30,800 bases of DNA, taken from Clavulina sp. PMI_390 (lineage: Eukaryota > Basidiomycota > Agaricomycetes > Cantharellales > Hydnaceae). Positions 9,928 through 19,973 of this stretch are shown here, piece by piece. The stretch covers positions 104,231 to 135,030 of the forward strand of contig WIDE01000031.1 in the NCBI GenBank assembly GCA_015039315.1. The letters run 5' to 3'. A program made the position numbers and the translations under genes. The notes under the pieces are model-generated. The model ran no database searches. It was not told the origin of the DNA and worked only from the letters and a program-made list of their open reading frames with translations. Position 1 is the stretch's first letter; every line of letters starts with the position of its first letter.

Positions 9928-10299
9928 CTATACACCGAGTGTCAAGATTGCAAGCACAATCTTCCCAGCTGTAACCAATAGTTCGTAGGGCTTTCGCTCC
10001 GCTTCGAACCGACTGGTTGCGCGACGCAGGCAGTCGCTGCACTCGTCGTAGTTGGTACATTCATTGCACTGCAACTCAACTAAGAAAGGTGTACTAGGAG
10101 ATAGGGATGAGGCAAGACCCACGTGGTTTGATGTCGTTGCGATTCGCTGTCCGCAGACTCTACATTGCCTCATGAAGAGGGATGAACGGGTTCGGAAGGT
10201 ATGGGATGGTCCATGGGGGTTGGGCTATATCATCCAGATTGCGGGGGATGAAAGAACATTAGGGAAGGTCTCGAAGGGGAACGATGCCGAGCGTACCAT
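9928..10299 (-). CDS. Small cysteine-rich protein with one ZZ-type-like zinc finger (5' model tentative)
   Basis: Two exons are well supported on the minus strand: 10224-10123 and 10068-9928 (34 and 47 codons including the stop), joined across a 54-nt GT-AG intron. The intron is a multiple of three and can be read through, but removing it gives the compact finger CRVC-x10-CNEC-TNYDE-CSDC. That matches the spacing and intron position of the first finger in the gene at 510-1032. After the finger come a basic stretch and a hydrophobic tail (LLVTAGKIVLAILTLGV), possibly a C-terminal membrane anchor. A first exon from the ATG at 10299 to 10258 is in phase but requires a very short 33-nt intron that removes an in-frame TGA/TAG region, so the N-terminus is uncertain. 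The ligand is unknown. Confidence 0.45.
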
Positions 10300-10888
10300 A
10301 GAGGTTGACGGAGAGGAAAGGGGGGGGTCAATGCGTCTGGCGCCTCACTTAAGTAGATGCGGCGAGGGCCTGCTGGACAATGACTCGCTACAACGTGTAT
10401 TTCACATACAGCGGGCGGCGCGACTCCGATTATCGAATCCGGGGAACATCAAGGATGTTTATTGTGTTCAGCAGCAAGCTCGAAAGCATATCGCCTCGAT
10501 TGAGGTACTTGGATCAGCCAGAACAAAAGAAAAGACCGGCTTCGTAGGAGGAAATATAAACCTCATAAATACTTCCGAGATCAGTGATGGTTTTGCTTCT
10601 ACCCAAGAGGTTCCAGACCAGACGGAATTGCAGAGGGCTTATACAGGAGGTGTGTCACATACTGCCTCACCGCAGCCTCGAGGTGGATCACACACGACAG
10701 CATTTACAATCATCGGCATACCAACCATCAACTATGCCATATTTGGTCGTACGAGGGTCTCAGTGATAAATTGCCATCAAGGGTTTGAGGTGGGGAAACG
10801 GAAACCCGACAAAGGTTTTTTTGAGCGTGCGAACCACCGTATTGAATTGATTCAGCCAGCACCCTGTATGGTGCAACTTGAACTTGGT
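10300..10888. other. Region between ZZ-finger gene and cyclin H gene
   Basis: On the minus strand all frames are interrupted. On the plus strand one frame stays open through the whole stretch as part of a 339-codon open frame (10052-11071) that also runs antisense to the two flanking genes. It has no recognisable domain. I do not call it a gene, but its length is unusual. Confidence 0.35.
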
Positions 10889-12279
10889 TCAGTAATCATC
10901 CTCATCAAGTTCCTTGGCCTTTGCCTTGCTCATATCGATGAGCTCGCTACCAAAGGGATCTTTGGGCTGGTTACGGCGAGCATCCGCAAGCTTCTTCTCC
11001 CGTTTCTCTTCCAGGGCAGCCTCTTCTGCCGCCTGCTTTCGAGCATACCTGTGATAGGAAGTGTCAGATAAGTCAATAGTGATAACAGACCAGGGGACCA
11101 CTAACGCCTTTGTGCCTTCAACCTTCTCGGGATTCTTGCAAATCTTCAGTCGCTTGTCAATGTCCCTTACTCTCTCCACGTCTGGTACTCCTCCCTCGCG
11201 TGCAATCGCATCCTTGATCTCACCCAACAGAGGAATAACAGCCTCCTCAAACTTTGCACGCGCCCATTGCTCCGCCAAACCTGGTGCAGCAAGGTGCCAG
11301 CATGCGAGGGCAATCTGAGACGGTGTGTAGAGCAACTCAACGTCGGTCAGTCGTGCTTGACGAACGGTGGCAATCGCGGCCATATAAGCGGCATGAATAT
11401 CATTGAAGGCGTTTTGGAGGTCGGGGAGCGTCTATATATGTGTGCATCCCATGCTATCAGGATATAGTCGTTGGGTGTATGGAGAGGTCAGGAGAGGAGG
11501 GGGACGTACTTGGATGTCGAGGTAGATTCCCCATAGTGCACGATAGGGATGCCACACTACGAACTCAAAGCCGAGACTCTGCGCAACGAGGAATTCGAGG
11601 TCCAAGACATCCTCTCGGGTTGTCTTTGGTATTCGCGAAGCATATGTGTCGATGGGGATTGGGTTGTTGGTGGTCTTGGAGGCGAGGAATATGGCTGTCA
11701 ACCTGGGGAACGAGACGTGTTAGGACAGACATGCTAATAAATATATAGAGCACAAATCAATCACATAACGCTCTTAGGATGCCAATCCATAACGGTGTTC
11801 CTCAGGTAGAAGCGGCGAAGATATGTGCAGGCCGTCGCTTCCACTGCCTCTGGCATCCGGAAGTGGGCACATAGCTGCCCGATTTTGCTGATGTAGAGTT
11901 TCACGAGCAAGAGTTCTTCCTCTGGTGTTAGAAATTCAATAGAGGACGATGAGCCAGGCTTCATCAGAATTACGAACTCAGTTCAGGATGTTGGACATGG
12001 CTGAGCAAAGACCTCTCACATCTTCAATCTCGAATGCTTGTCGGATTGCCTCGACAGCAGCAGCGTTCAAATTGGTGCGCTCGGCATCGAGGGTCCTTCG
12101 AGAGTAGCGCCAGTGTTGGTGTTGAGTTGATGCTTCGTAGAGCGATACACGAGGCGCTTCACCATCGCCTGGAGTTGTCGAACTGGCCTTGTCGAGCGTT
12201 TCAATTAGGGTCTGCTCGTTGTTTCAGTGAAATGCATAACTACCGGTGTGTCTGTTGGGGCAATAGGCTCGGGCATCAT
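10889..12279 (-). CDS. ccl1: Cyclin H (TFIIH/CAK cyclin subunit)
   Basis: Six exons fit: 12279-12244, 12187-12020, 11958-11765, 11702-11510, 11431-11091 and 11048-10889. They sum to 364 codons (363 residues), within the usual size of cyclin H/Ccl1. Cyclin H regulates the CDK-activating kinase (Kin28/CDK7) in TFIIH, which phosphorylates the RNA polymerase II CTD and, in many organisms, cell-cycle CDKs. Evidence includes the N-terminal LYEASTQHQHWRYS, then EFLTPEEELLLVKLYISKI, RRFYLRNTVMDWHPKSVM across an exon junction, LASKTTNNPI, and DLEFLVAQSLGFEF before the second cyclin fold (YTPSQIALACWHLA). The charged Lys/Glu-rich C-terminus is typical. The first intron contains a CTAAT branch site, which supports the proposed start (MMPEP). 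The last intron (42 nt) is in frame and could be retained. The gene is divergent from the uL13 gene. Confidence 0.93.
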
Positions 12280-12679
12280 GGAGGACGTATTAGGATTGCC
12301 AAAACGGGAAGGCGCTTATAGTATGGCGAGGAACAATCTTTGTATTGTGGGACACGGTGGTGGGATGTACCTCAGACAGAAGAATAATAGTGATTACGAG
12401 GTCGCTAGAAGTGTCGTAGTGGTGAGGAAATAAATAAATAAACCTCCTGCAGGTGGTATTACACGTTGTTTGTCTCGCCCTCGACACACACACCCCACAT
12501 CTCGCTGTTTGGCTTCAGCGCGTATTTTGCAGAACTACACTGCTCACGTGACACCTTCCACTAACCTCAACACGTCCCTTTCTCTCCCGTAGCTTCGCGC
12601 TTTCCGTGCGTTCTCCGTCGTTGTCTACAGTGTCTGGCACTTCTGTTGACTTGTATTCTGGGATATTCCACAGCTCAAA
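12280..12679. promoter_or_regulatory. Divergent promoter region, cyclin H / ribosomal protein uL13
   Basis: This 400-bp interval separates two divergently transcribed housekeeping genes and must contain both promoters. It is CT-rich toward the ribosomal protein start, as in many fungal ribosomal protein leaders, and contains a CACGTG at 12545-12550. No clear TATA box is visible on the uL13 side. Confidence 0.5.
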
Positions 12680-13520
12680 ATGTCCACCTTCTCCTCGACG
12701 CCGATCGTCATCGACGGGAAAGGGCATCTCCTGGGTCGCCTGGCATCCACCATTGCCAAGCAGGCTCTGAATGGCCAGAAGATCGTCGTCGTCCGGTGCG
12801 AGGAGATCAACATCAGCGGCAGCTTCTTCAGGAACAAGGTGCGCAATGGGCGTTGGAATCGGCGGGTGACCACACAGAACTGACTCGACCAATAATTCGA
12901 CTCATACTCCGCTATGCACTACTTCTACTACTCCTACTCCAGCTGAGGTACCACAACTTCCTGCACAAGCGCCACATTGTCAACCCCAAAAAGTCTGGGC
13001 CTTTCCACCACCGCGCACCGTCACGCATCCTGTTCAAGGCGGTCCGTGGCATGCTGCCCCATAAGACTGCCCGTGGCGCCGCCGCGATAGAGCGTCTGAA
13101 GCTCTTCGAGGGCGTTCCTCCCCCCTATGACCGTAAGAAGAAGATGGTCGTTCCGGATGCGCTTCGTGTGCTGAGGCTGAAGCCTGGTCGCAAGTACTGC
13201 ACTGTCAAGGTATGCAGTTATACCAGTTATCAATGCTCCTTTATGTTCGATAGGCTCACTAATCGTCTCTCGTGTCATTCAGCGTCTATCGCACGAGGTT
13301 GGTTGGGGTTACAAGGATGTCGTTGACCGTTTGGAGGAGAAGAGGAAGATCAAGGCACAAGCCTACCACGAGCGCAAGGTTGGTTTCTGGCGAAGTCTCT
13401 AACGTTTCCATGACTCTAATCATCTACCGCCTCGCCCAGCTCACTGCTACCAAGCTCCGCCAGAAGGCCGTTACTGAAGCCGCCCCCTCGTTCGAGAAGC
13501 TCACCGCCCTTGGCTACTAA
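12680..13520 (+). CDS. rpl16: 60S ribosomal protein uL13 (L16/L13a)
   Basis: Four exons: 12680-12838, 12943-13209, 13283-13378 and 13440-13520, each a whole number of codons, giving 200 residues plus stop. This is the usual length of eukaryotic uL13 (yeast Rpl16, animal L13a). It is a structural component of the large cytosolic ribosomal subunit. Family signatures run in order: [14 protein letters not shown] near the N-terminus, then [53 protein letters not shown] and the C-terminal [10 protein letters not shown]. All three introns (104, 73 and 61 nt) have GT-AG ends and interrupt between codons. Codons are C-ending biased compared with neighbours, as expected of a highly expressed gene. Confidence 0.98.
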
Positions 13521-14007
13521 ATAACGAACGCAAAACACCATATAAGAATACCACTCGCTCGATCTTAACCAGCTCGTCCAAGTAACCTTTCTTCGCGTGT
13601 TTCATTGTTTGTAAATTTGTGTTGCCTAGAGGCGTGTGCATGCTGCTTGGTGAACCGACGACACGTCGTTGGTTTTGCTGCTTCATGTTCCGCGCTATCC
13701 TTCTGTCCTTGCTTCCTCTCCTCTCCTGGTCATCCGCCCTCCTTCCCGCTCTCCTTGCACCTGCCCGCTGTCTACGACGTCTGGCTCTGTATCCCCTCCG
13801 CATATTCAACCTCCTGTTTTTCTCACACGACTCATCAGAAATGCTTGCCCTAACGCACAAGCTATCTTCTTCCACGCATCCCCCACGTCTCAATTCTTTA
13901 CTCTATCGTCGTGAATGTGCCCGTCCCTATTGCGGATGGTGCATCGCAACTCTACTCCGTATGCGTAACAAGAATATATGCCATGCTTTCGGTGCTCGTT
14001 CAAATAA
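13521..14007. other. Downstream region of uL13 gene
   Basis: This strongly CT-rich stretch includes the uL13 3' UTR. It contains overlapping plus-strand open frames (13619-14146, 13605-13853 and others) in different phases, which is what pyrimidine-rich DNA produces. No domain is recognised. Confidence 0.4.
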
Positions 14008-14510
14008 CTATATTTCTGGTTTTTTTTTTCCTCGCCTCAAATCGTTTGTCCGACTGATCATGCCCGATTGTGAATGCGTGAGTGAGTGCCCTCGGCCGAT
14101 CGAGACCCAGCCGCCAACCAGTAATTGGACGAAGAAGATTGAGTGAGGTATTTTGTATTTGCACGTGTGTCGATGGCGGTCACTTGATCCTTCCCATGTG
14201 CGTCGGATGCTGAGGCTTTGCTACATAAGACGTCACTGTCCGATGGTACTCTGGTACTCACCTTCCCAAGCCAAGCAGTACGATGCATCATGAGGACAAG
14301 TGAGTCTGAGTTTTCGATTGACGCCATCTTCTCCCTTTCGCCTCTCGCCGCGTCTTTTCCGCCGCACGAGAGTGACGTCGATAATCTATTATCCTCCAAT
14401 TGCGATAAGATGTCCTCTTGTAGTGGGGAGCTACAATGTATAATCGGGATCGGGGTATCCGCTATCCGGCCAGGCACTTCCCCGACTGCCAACACCTCAT
14501 CCGACGCCAA
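14008..14510 (-). CDS. Possible two-exon gene of unknown function (start not found)
   Basis: A minus-strand frame open from about 14510 runs to a consensus donor (GGGAAG|gtgagt at 14262/14261). After a 41-nt candidate intron ending in tatgtag, it continues in an open frame of 71 codons to a stop at 14008-14010. The first part is acidic and Ser-rich (SQLEDNRLSTSLSCGG, ENSDSLVLMM); the second has a short hydrophobic stretch (SIFFVQLLVGGWVSIG) and a basic end. I recognise no family. There is no ATG at the 5' end of the frame, so an upstream exon would be required. It may also be an accidental open frame over the intergenic region. Confidence 0.2.
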
Positions 14511-14703
14511 GTCCGTCCGCTCCTTTCAATTTTATGCATAATTAAAAAAGCCACATCACATGCATTAAATTATCTTAGTTGTACCTGCTTCATTTGAACT
14601 AACCTTGATGTGCTAGCCAATGAGGCGATGCCGGTGACAAACGTGACGGCAATTGCGATCGTCCAATCTTGCACTCTCTGACCATCGATTCCTCCTACAT
14701 AGC

Positions 14704-16647
14704 ATGACTTCCAAGTTGACAAATGGACCAAGTCTATCCGAACTGCCTGAGGACATACTCATTTCTATCTTGAGCCATTCGTTATCGCCATGGGATCTTG
14801 TGGCGGTGAGCCATGTGCGTCGCATCCTCGTCATTGGACCACAAGAAAAACATGCTAAACTCAGATGCGCACCAATAATGCCAGACGTGTCGTGTGCTGA
14901 GAGTTTGTTCGAGGTACCAAACTGTGTGGGCCGCTGCTTGGTCACGTTCGACTAGGGGGCTCCCGCGGCTTCCTGTTCCAACACTCGTACTTCCACAGGT
15001 GCTCTCCAGCGGGACCCCTAATGTGGACGAGAGCGAATGGCCCCCATACACCTCTTTTCTGTCCCGCATTGAAAGTTCCCCCCCTCTCCCGAACGAAACC
15101 CTGAACGTCCCAGCCTCTGAACCGTTTCACTATGCCGAGCACTTTTGGCGAATGCTCGAGGTGAGGCACCAGATAAAACGAGGCAACAGGATCGTTGTTA
15201 GACGATTTTTGAAGCTCAATCTTGAATGCAGTACTTCAGTCTGGTCAAACTTGACTCTCCTCAGAGACGGGAACATTATTCTGCGATGGGACCAACATCA
15301 AACGGAAGCGCATTTGATAGACCTTCGGACTCGCCTAAGATACACCATTAAGACTCCATCATCCTTTACTATCGAGGCGCTTGATGGGGATGTTTTTCGA
15401 TGTAAGAACCGCGAGGGTGTCATACTTGGAATCGCTGGGACGCTCAAGTATGTTACCTCATTAGCCTCATCCGGTCCACAAAAAACCGCTAAACTACGGG
15501 ATAGCTACTCAGTAAAAGACAAAAACATAAGATTGATTTTCCAGCCTTTCTCCAACGATCCACAGACATCGTCCATCCCTCCCTTCGAACACGTTGCGAC
15601 GATACCAGCAAGCCAATGGGGTGAATCTTTTCACCACTTTTCCTTTTCGGCGAGGCGCTTCTTGATTATCGAGGGTAGGTGGATAGATCTCCGTCCGACA
15701 TCGTCGATCCGTGTCTATGATATTCTCCATGGAAAAACATACAGCCTCATCTTATCAGTAAGTCTCATCTATCCTGAGTCGTATTCGATAGATAACTCCA
15801 GATGACTATTCCCTAGAGCCAAGAACACCCCCATCGAGAGCTTCACTTTATCCAAGTCTGTGACGAGAGCATTCTCCTTTTTGCCCGTCGTGCTTGGGAT
15901 CACCAGTTGCATTACATGGCAGTACGCCTGACTGATCTTAATGAGGATCCCAAACTATCCCAAACCGCTCGGCCTGTGGAAGATATTCAATCACCTTCCG
16001 CGTATCCTTCATCGGATCTCCCACTTTGTCACAACTGGATATGGGAAGGACAAGGCTTGGTTGCTTCTTCCTTCTACCACCGCGCGCAGAGGCCTATCGA
16101 TCTCGCATACAAGAATATATCGATACCCAGCTTTTCTCTGAATGAGCCTGCTGGATCATCCATAATTCGATATCAGAAGATTTCATCACCTCAAACTCCT
16201 CTCCCTTCTGAACTTATTCAACTCCAACTTGCCTGGCCTCGCTTGGATCAACGTCGTTCCACTCCTATCACCTCATCGCCGGAACTTCCCCCATTACACC
16301 CGACGCGCGTGCGTCCCATAACACACGCCAAGTTCACCGATCATGACTGGTTGTTGAGCAGTATTGATAGTGCTTACCCTCCATCGACACATAGAAACTT
16401 GGTGTTGAGCAAATTGTGTCCGGTCGGAGCCCAATCCAACACGTCCATCACGCATCATACTGTCTTCCTGCGGCAAGATGACTCCCACGAGGTTGTCCCA
16501 TTCGCAACCAGGTCGGATCGCTCTCGCTCAGTAATGCTAAATTGGGACGCATACTCCGGAAGGCTTGTTATTTTGACAAGAGACACTTCCGACAAGTTGA
16601 GACCCAGGGAAACTATTGACGTATATGACTTGATTTCTACCGATTAG
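14704..16647 (+). CDS. F-box domain protein
   Basis: Three exons: 14704-14814, 14885-15757 and 15817-16647 (37, 291 and 277 codons including the stop), giving 604 residues. The first and second exons join within the F-box: LSELPEDILISILSHSLSPW, then DLVAVSH, joined to TCRVLRVCSRYQTVW. F-box proteins link substrates to Skp1-Cul1 ubiquitin ligases through this N-terminal domain. The remaining roughly 550 residues show no WD40 or LRR repeat that I can see by eye. They do contain repeated short beta-type segments such as DGNIILRWD and LDGDVFRCKNREGVIL, suggesting a beta-rich substrate domain as in many basidiomycete F-box proteins. In the second intron an early acceptor (ctccag) would give an immediate stop; the later ccctag keeps the frame open for 276 codons. 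Substrate unknown. Confidence 0.85.
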
Positions 16648-17136
16648 GTACTATCTCACCTGGATAGATTGAGTGTCCCTTTGGGACTGCCTCTCCATAT
16701 GGGTGAGGATTCATCATCGTCAATCAATTATGCAAACTTCCGAATGACTCTTCTCTTGTTTTTCCTAGATACGTTAGGGGGCATTGATACCTGTAACATG
16801 GCTTACTCGGTGTAATATGATAAGAAGCGGGTATTTTGGATGGCATAAATAATGAGGCCCTGGTGATAGTTTCAAGAGTGGGTGAATAAATGGCTGGTAA
16901 TGTCACTGTCTCAGTAATGCGACTATACTCTGCGCAAAATTGAATATATAAGAGAGCCAATATTCTGCTCAGCTATCTAGAAAAGTATTGGTACAAACTA
17001 GCTACTCGCCATGCTTTCCGATCTCGACATGCGCGAGATCATGATAATAAATGGATGACCAGCCACTCCGACTAACTCAGAAGAGTCTGTGCAAAACGTG
17101 TTTATGGAGACCTCACTGAGCCAGGAAAGGCTCTAT
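16648..17136. other. Convergent intergenic region
   Basis: It lies between the 3' ends of the F-box gene (plus) and the UbiA-family gene (minus) and should contain both 3' UTRs and poly(A) sites. It is AT-rich around 16790-16950. No gene is seen. Confidence 0.5.
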
Positions 17137-18205
17137 TCAAACAAACGTGAGAACTTGTGCAGCGCAAAGCCACAGCTAGGAACGAGATCGTGGCGTTTGC
17201 GACAGTGGGAAGAGCGAAATAAATAAGTGAAAATCACAATCGAATGAGAGTAGAGACCAACTTACGTCATACCATAAATAAGAGGCTCTGTCCTCTTTTG
17301 GACTTTGCATGAGAGGGAACCTCATACCTGTCAACAAGCCCGAAAGCACAAAAACTCCTTGAGCAAGCATGAATGCTGTCCCAGTAAGCTCTGAGATTGA
17401 GCAGATGAGAATACTCCACGCCAGAAGGATGAAAGGCATAAGGAATCGGGAAAGTTGGGGGAAGAGGATCGGTAGGGTAACTCGACCGCGCTCGGCATCG
17501 CCTAAGGTATCACGAAAGTCGGCAGCCTGGATCGTCGTGAAGATGATGATCGTATTAAGAGCGTGTCGTAGGAGGTACTGTGGGTCAAGGGGGTCTATAG
17601 GAACTGAGGAATACACGTCAGGGATGTTATCGGCTGAGACGGATAATGATGAGCTCACGATCACACGCGACAATCGCTGCCCCCGAGTTGAAAGCGCCAT
17701 ACATGATGGCCACACTCCCTTGTCTTCCGAACCAATGCTTCCCAAGATTACCTTGGTTATACCAGGATCCGAGAGCCAATAGAATAATGCATTGTGGCAA
17801 CACACCCCAAAGGGCGCTCGAGCCTAGGCAGAGGGGCAATACACACCAGCGCAGACGATTGGCGCCTGGGATCGATATCTTGCCGGATGGAATTGGGCGG
17901 AACGGCTTGTTGATTCTGTCTTCTTCGGGGTCGAAGAGCTGATTGCAGATGCAGAAGTAGAGGAGATTGAGAAACATCCAGAGAAGAGCTCGCGCGAAGT
18001 GGAGAGCGTCGGTATGTGGGGTGGCGAAGTAGCTAAGGATGCTCTGGGATAGCGGGGGGAGCATGAGAGGATCGTGTTAGTGAGGTGTCTGGCTCGCAAA
18101 TGGATACGCTGATGATAGGCGTACCACAGGCAACATCACAGTCTTGTAATCTTCTCGAATAAAGAGGTGCAGAATGAGAATCCACTCAAGTAAAAACGAT
18201 ATCAT
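17137..18205 (-). CDS. UbiA-superfamily membrane prenyltransferase / terpene cyclase
   Basis: Four exons: 18205-18125, 18043-17665, 17603-17266 and 17175-17137 (837 nt, 278 residues). The first Asp-rich motif of the UbiA superfamily is present, NQLFDPEEDRINKPFRPIPS, with NxxxD and the ED pair that bind Mg-diphosphate. The second, DFRDTLGDAERGRVTLPI, is also complete. Several hydrophobic helices surround them. The N-terminus FIREDYKTVMLP matches the usual (W/L)F(T/I)(R/K)xDxKT entry helix. The family transfers prenyl groups to aromatic or other acceptors; some fungal members, such as the fumagillin-pathway bergamotene synthase Fma-TC, cyclise farnesyl diphosphate instead. The sequence alone does not decide which. 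The exon 2/3 junction is the least sure, since three acceptors keep the frame. Four P450 genes lie nearby, suggesting a terpenoid or meroterpenoid pathway; this is inference. Confidence 0.85.
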
Positions 18206-19973
18206 GGTTAGGAGTCCTTGAGATGTTGCAGGCCATTACGGTATGTTCAAGGTCAGCTATATACGACTCAGGGTCAGGGTAGCCTTCAGATTGACGCGAA
18301 GGCCCGGAGAGCTGGTAGAGAGTCTTGCGAGCGCATCGGGCCCCACATTGGATCATAAATTGGCTTGCCAAGTATAAACAACGAGGAGACAGGCGAGACA
18401 GTCCAATATAGTGCTGCATTTGACGCCAAAGAGATAGCTGGGGTGCTTCTGGTGCCTTTTATTGGCTGCTCCAGGCGAGGAACGAGAGCTGTAACCGGTA
18501 CATGAGCTGCAGCAAAAAAGAAAACGCCGAAACTTGCACGAGGTGAACCACCAAGCCTCGATGGAAAGAGTGACATAGAAGGACTATTTTCTTACGTCAA
18601 AGGTCACAAACGTTTGACAGGGGCCGCTGGGATACTCATTTAACGGACAGAAGACGGATTGCTCGGGCGAGAAAAGCACTGAGAGGACACAGACGCTCCA
18701 CAGATGGGTAATATGATGAGTTACATAGATCATAGCAGTAATGCCGGGGATATGATACCCTGAGTTATTAATTTGATCGATTATCAGGATTCTAAGTGTA
18801 TGGAGCGATATAGAACGGCCATAACTGAGAGCTGATGTTGATGATTATAACTGATATAACTTCCGTGCGTCGATGTTGAGCATACGAATACACATTAAGG
18901 GGCTGAATACGGCCAATATAGCTCTAGTGATCGAGCCAGAAATGTTTCTCGCTGAGATAGGGGCGTGAGTGCTTGCGCTCGCCAGAAGCACAGAAGTCAA
19001 GCCTGATATAGAGTGGCTCTCAGAGTTAGACGATTTGAAATACTCCAATTCGGAGTATGTGATAGCGTCTATGAAGATTTAATCGTCATAGAATGACGAG
19101 AACGCGGTTGTCCATAAGCCTCACTGGAGACCGCAATCAGGAGCGGCCGAGCCGCTCGCCTATTGTGCCAGCGTCTGATCTGCTATCGTAAATAAAGCTA
19201 TACTGGGCAGGGTCTCGTAGTGTCGACGGCCTCTCAGCTTTCAAAGCGAGTGAGCCCCAGTGGGAAAGGTGGGGGAGCGATACGGCCCTTGAGGCAAAAG
19301 GCAACCCACTAAGCGCCTAGACGCGTCACGTCACGTAACGATCCGTGCCTCATATTCTCTGCTCTCGCCGTTATCAGAGATGCACTGCAGCAAGTAGAGG
19401 TTCCGAGCCACCGAAGCATCCTGGCTCTTCCCAAAACACTCTAAACAAAGATCTCGACGACCGGAACGTGCGAGGAAAAGAACCCGAGTATTGACTGGCT
19501 TTCAGACGAGGTCGACCGGATCGCGGTTTCCGAGCTAAAGGGCTTATCTGGAATGCATTTAGCACGCGCTTTCCGGCGACCCAGCGTCAATCCCCCTGGC
19601 CGTGCCGTTCATCCGATCTTAGATGCCTCGGGCTGCCTCAATGATTGGCGATCAAGTGGCAGGTAACTCCCTCGCTCCAAATCTTCTCGCTCAGCAGCCA
19701 CCCACTCTCCTAACCAGTCTTCAGTGGCTTCCAGCGTCAAGCGAGGGCACCACCCCAAATTTCTTACCGTCATGATAGGAAATCAGCTACGGTTCGTTGC
19801 GTCATCTGCTTCCCCCTCGTGCGCCGCCCCAGTTGCTCCAATGTACAAACACAGGATTCTTAGGCGCCGTTCATTTTCTTGGCTCTTTGGAATGGTACAA
19901 GAGAGTTTTGGGATTGTGCCTCATTCCCTTTGACAACTCCTCTTGCTATCCGCTACCACATCCTTCATCACCA
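18206..19973. other. Intergenic region between UbiA gene and first P450 (divergent)
   Basis: The two flanking genes are transcribed away from this 1.8-kb region, so it should contain both promoters. Short open frames occur on both strands (for example 18286-18576 minus and 18845-19048 minus), but none has a recognisable domain or splice structure. A 7-bp perfect-stem hairpin lies at 19141-19157. The stretch 19320-19345 contains repeated CACGT/ACGTCA half-sites. Confidence 0.4.
19141..19171. repeat. GC-rich hairpin motif, copy 2
   Basis: GAGCGGC-CGA-GCCGCTC is a perfect 7-bp stem with a 3-nt loop, followed by GCCTATTGTGCCAG. It resembles the motif at 4540-4566 in stem sequence and in the CCTAT...CAG that follows. 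Confidence 0.4.

Noticed and set aside
11432..11964. Separate small ORFs at 11432-11701 and 11761-11964 as independent genes
   Set aside because: Both are internal exons of cyclin H; joining them across GT-AG introns restores the conserved cyclin fold.
12646..13326. 226-codon plus-strand frame through the uL13 gene
   Set aside because: It is a different combination of phase and retained introns. The spliced uL13 model explains the region fully with conserved protein sequence.
13619..14146. 175-codon plus-strand open frame after uL13
   Set aside because: It lies in strongly pyrimidine-rich 3' flanking DNA where several phases are open at once. The Leu/Ser/Pro-rich translation reflects base composition.
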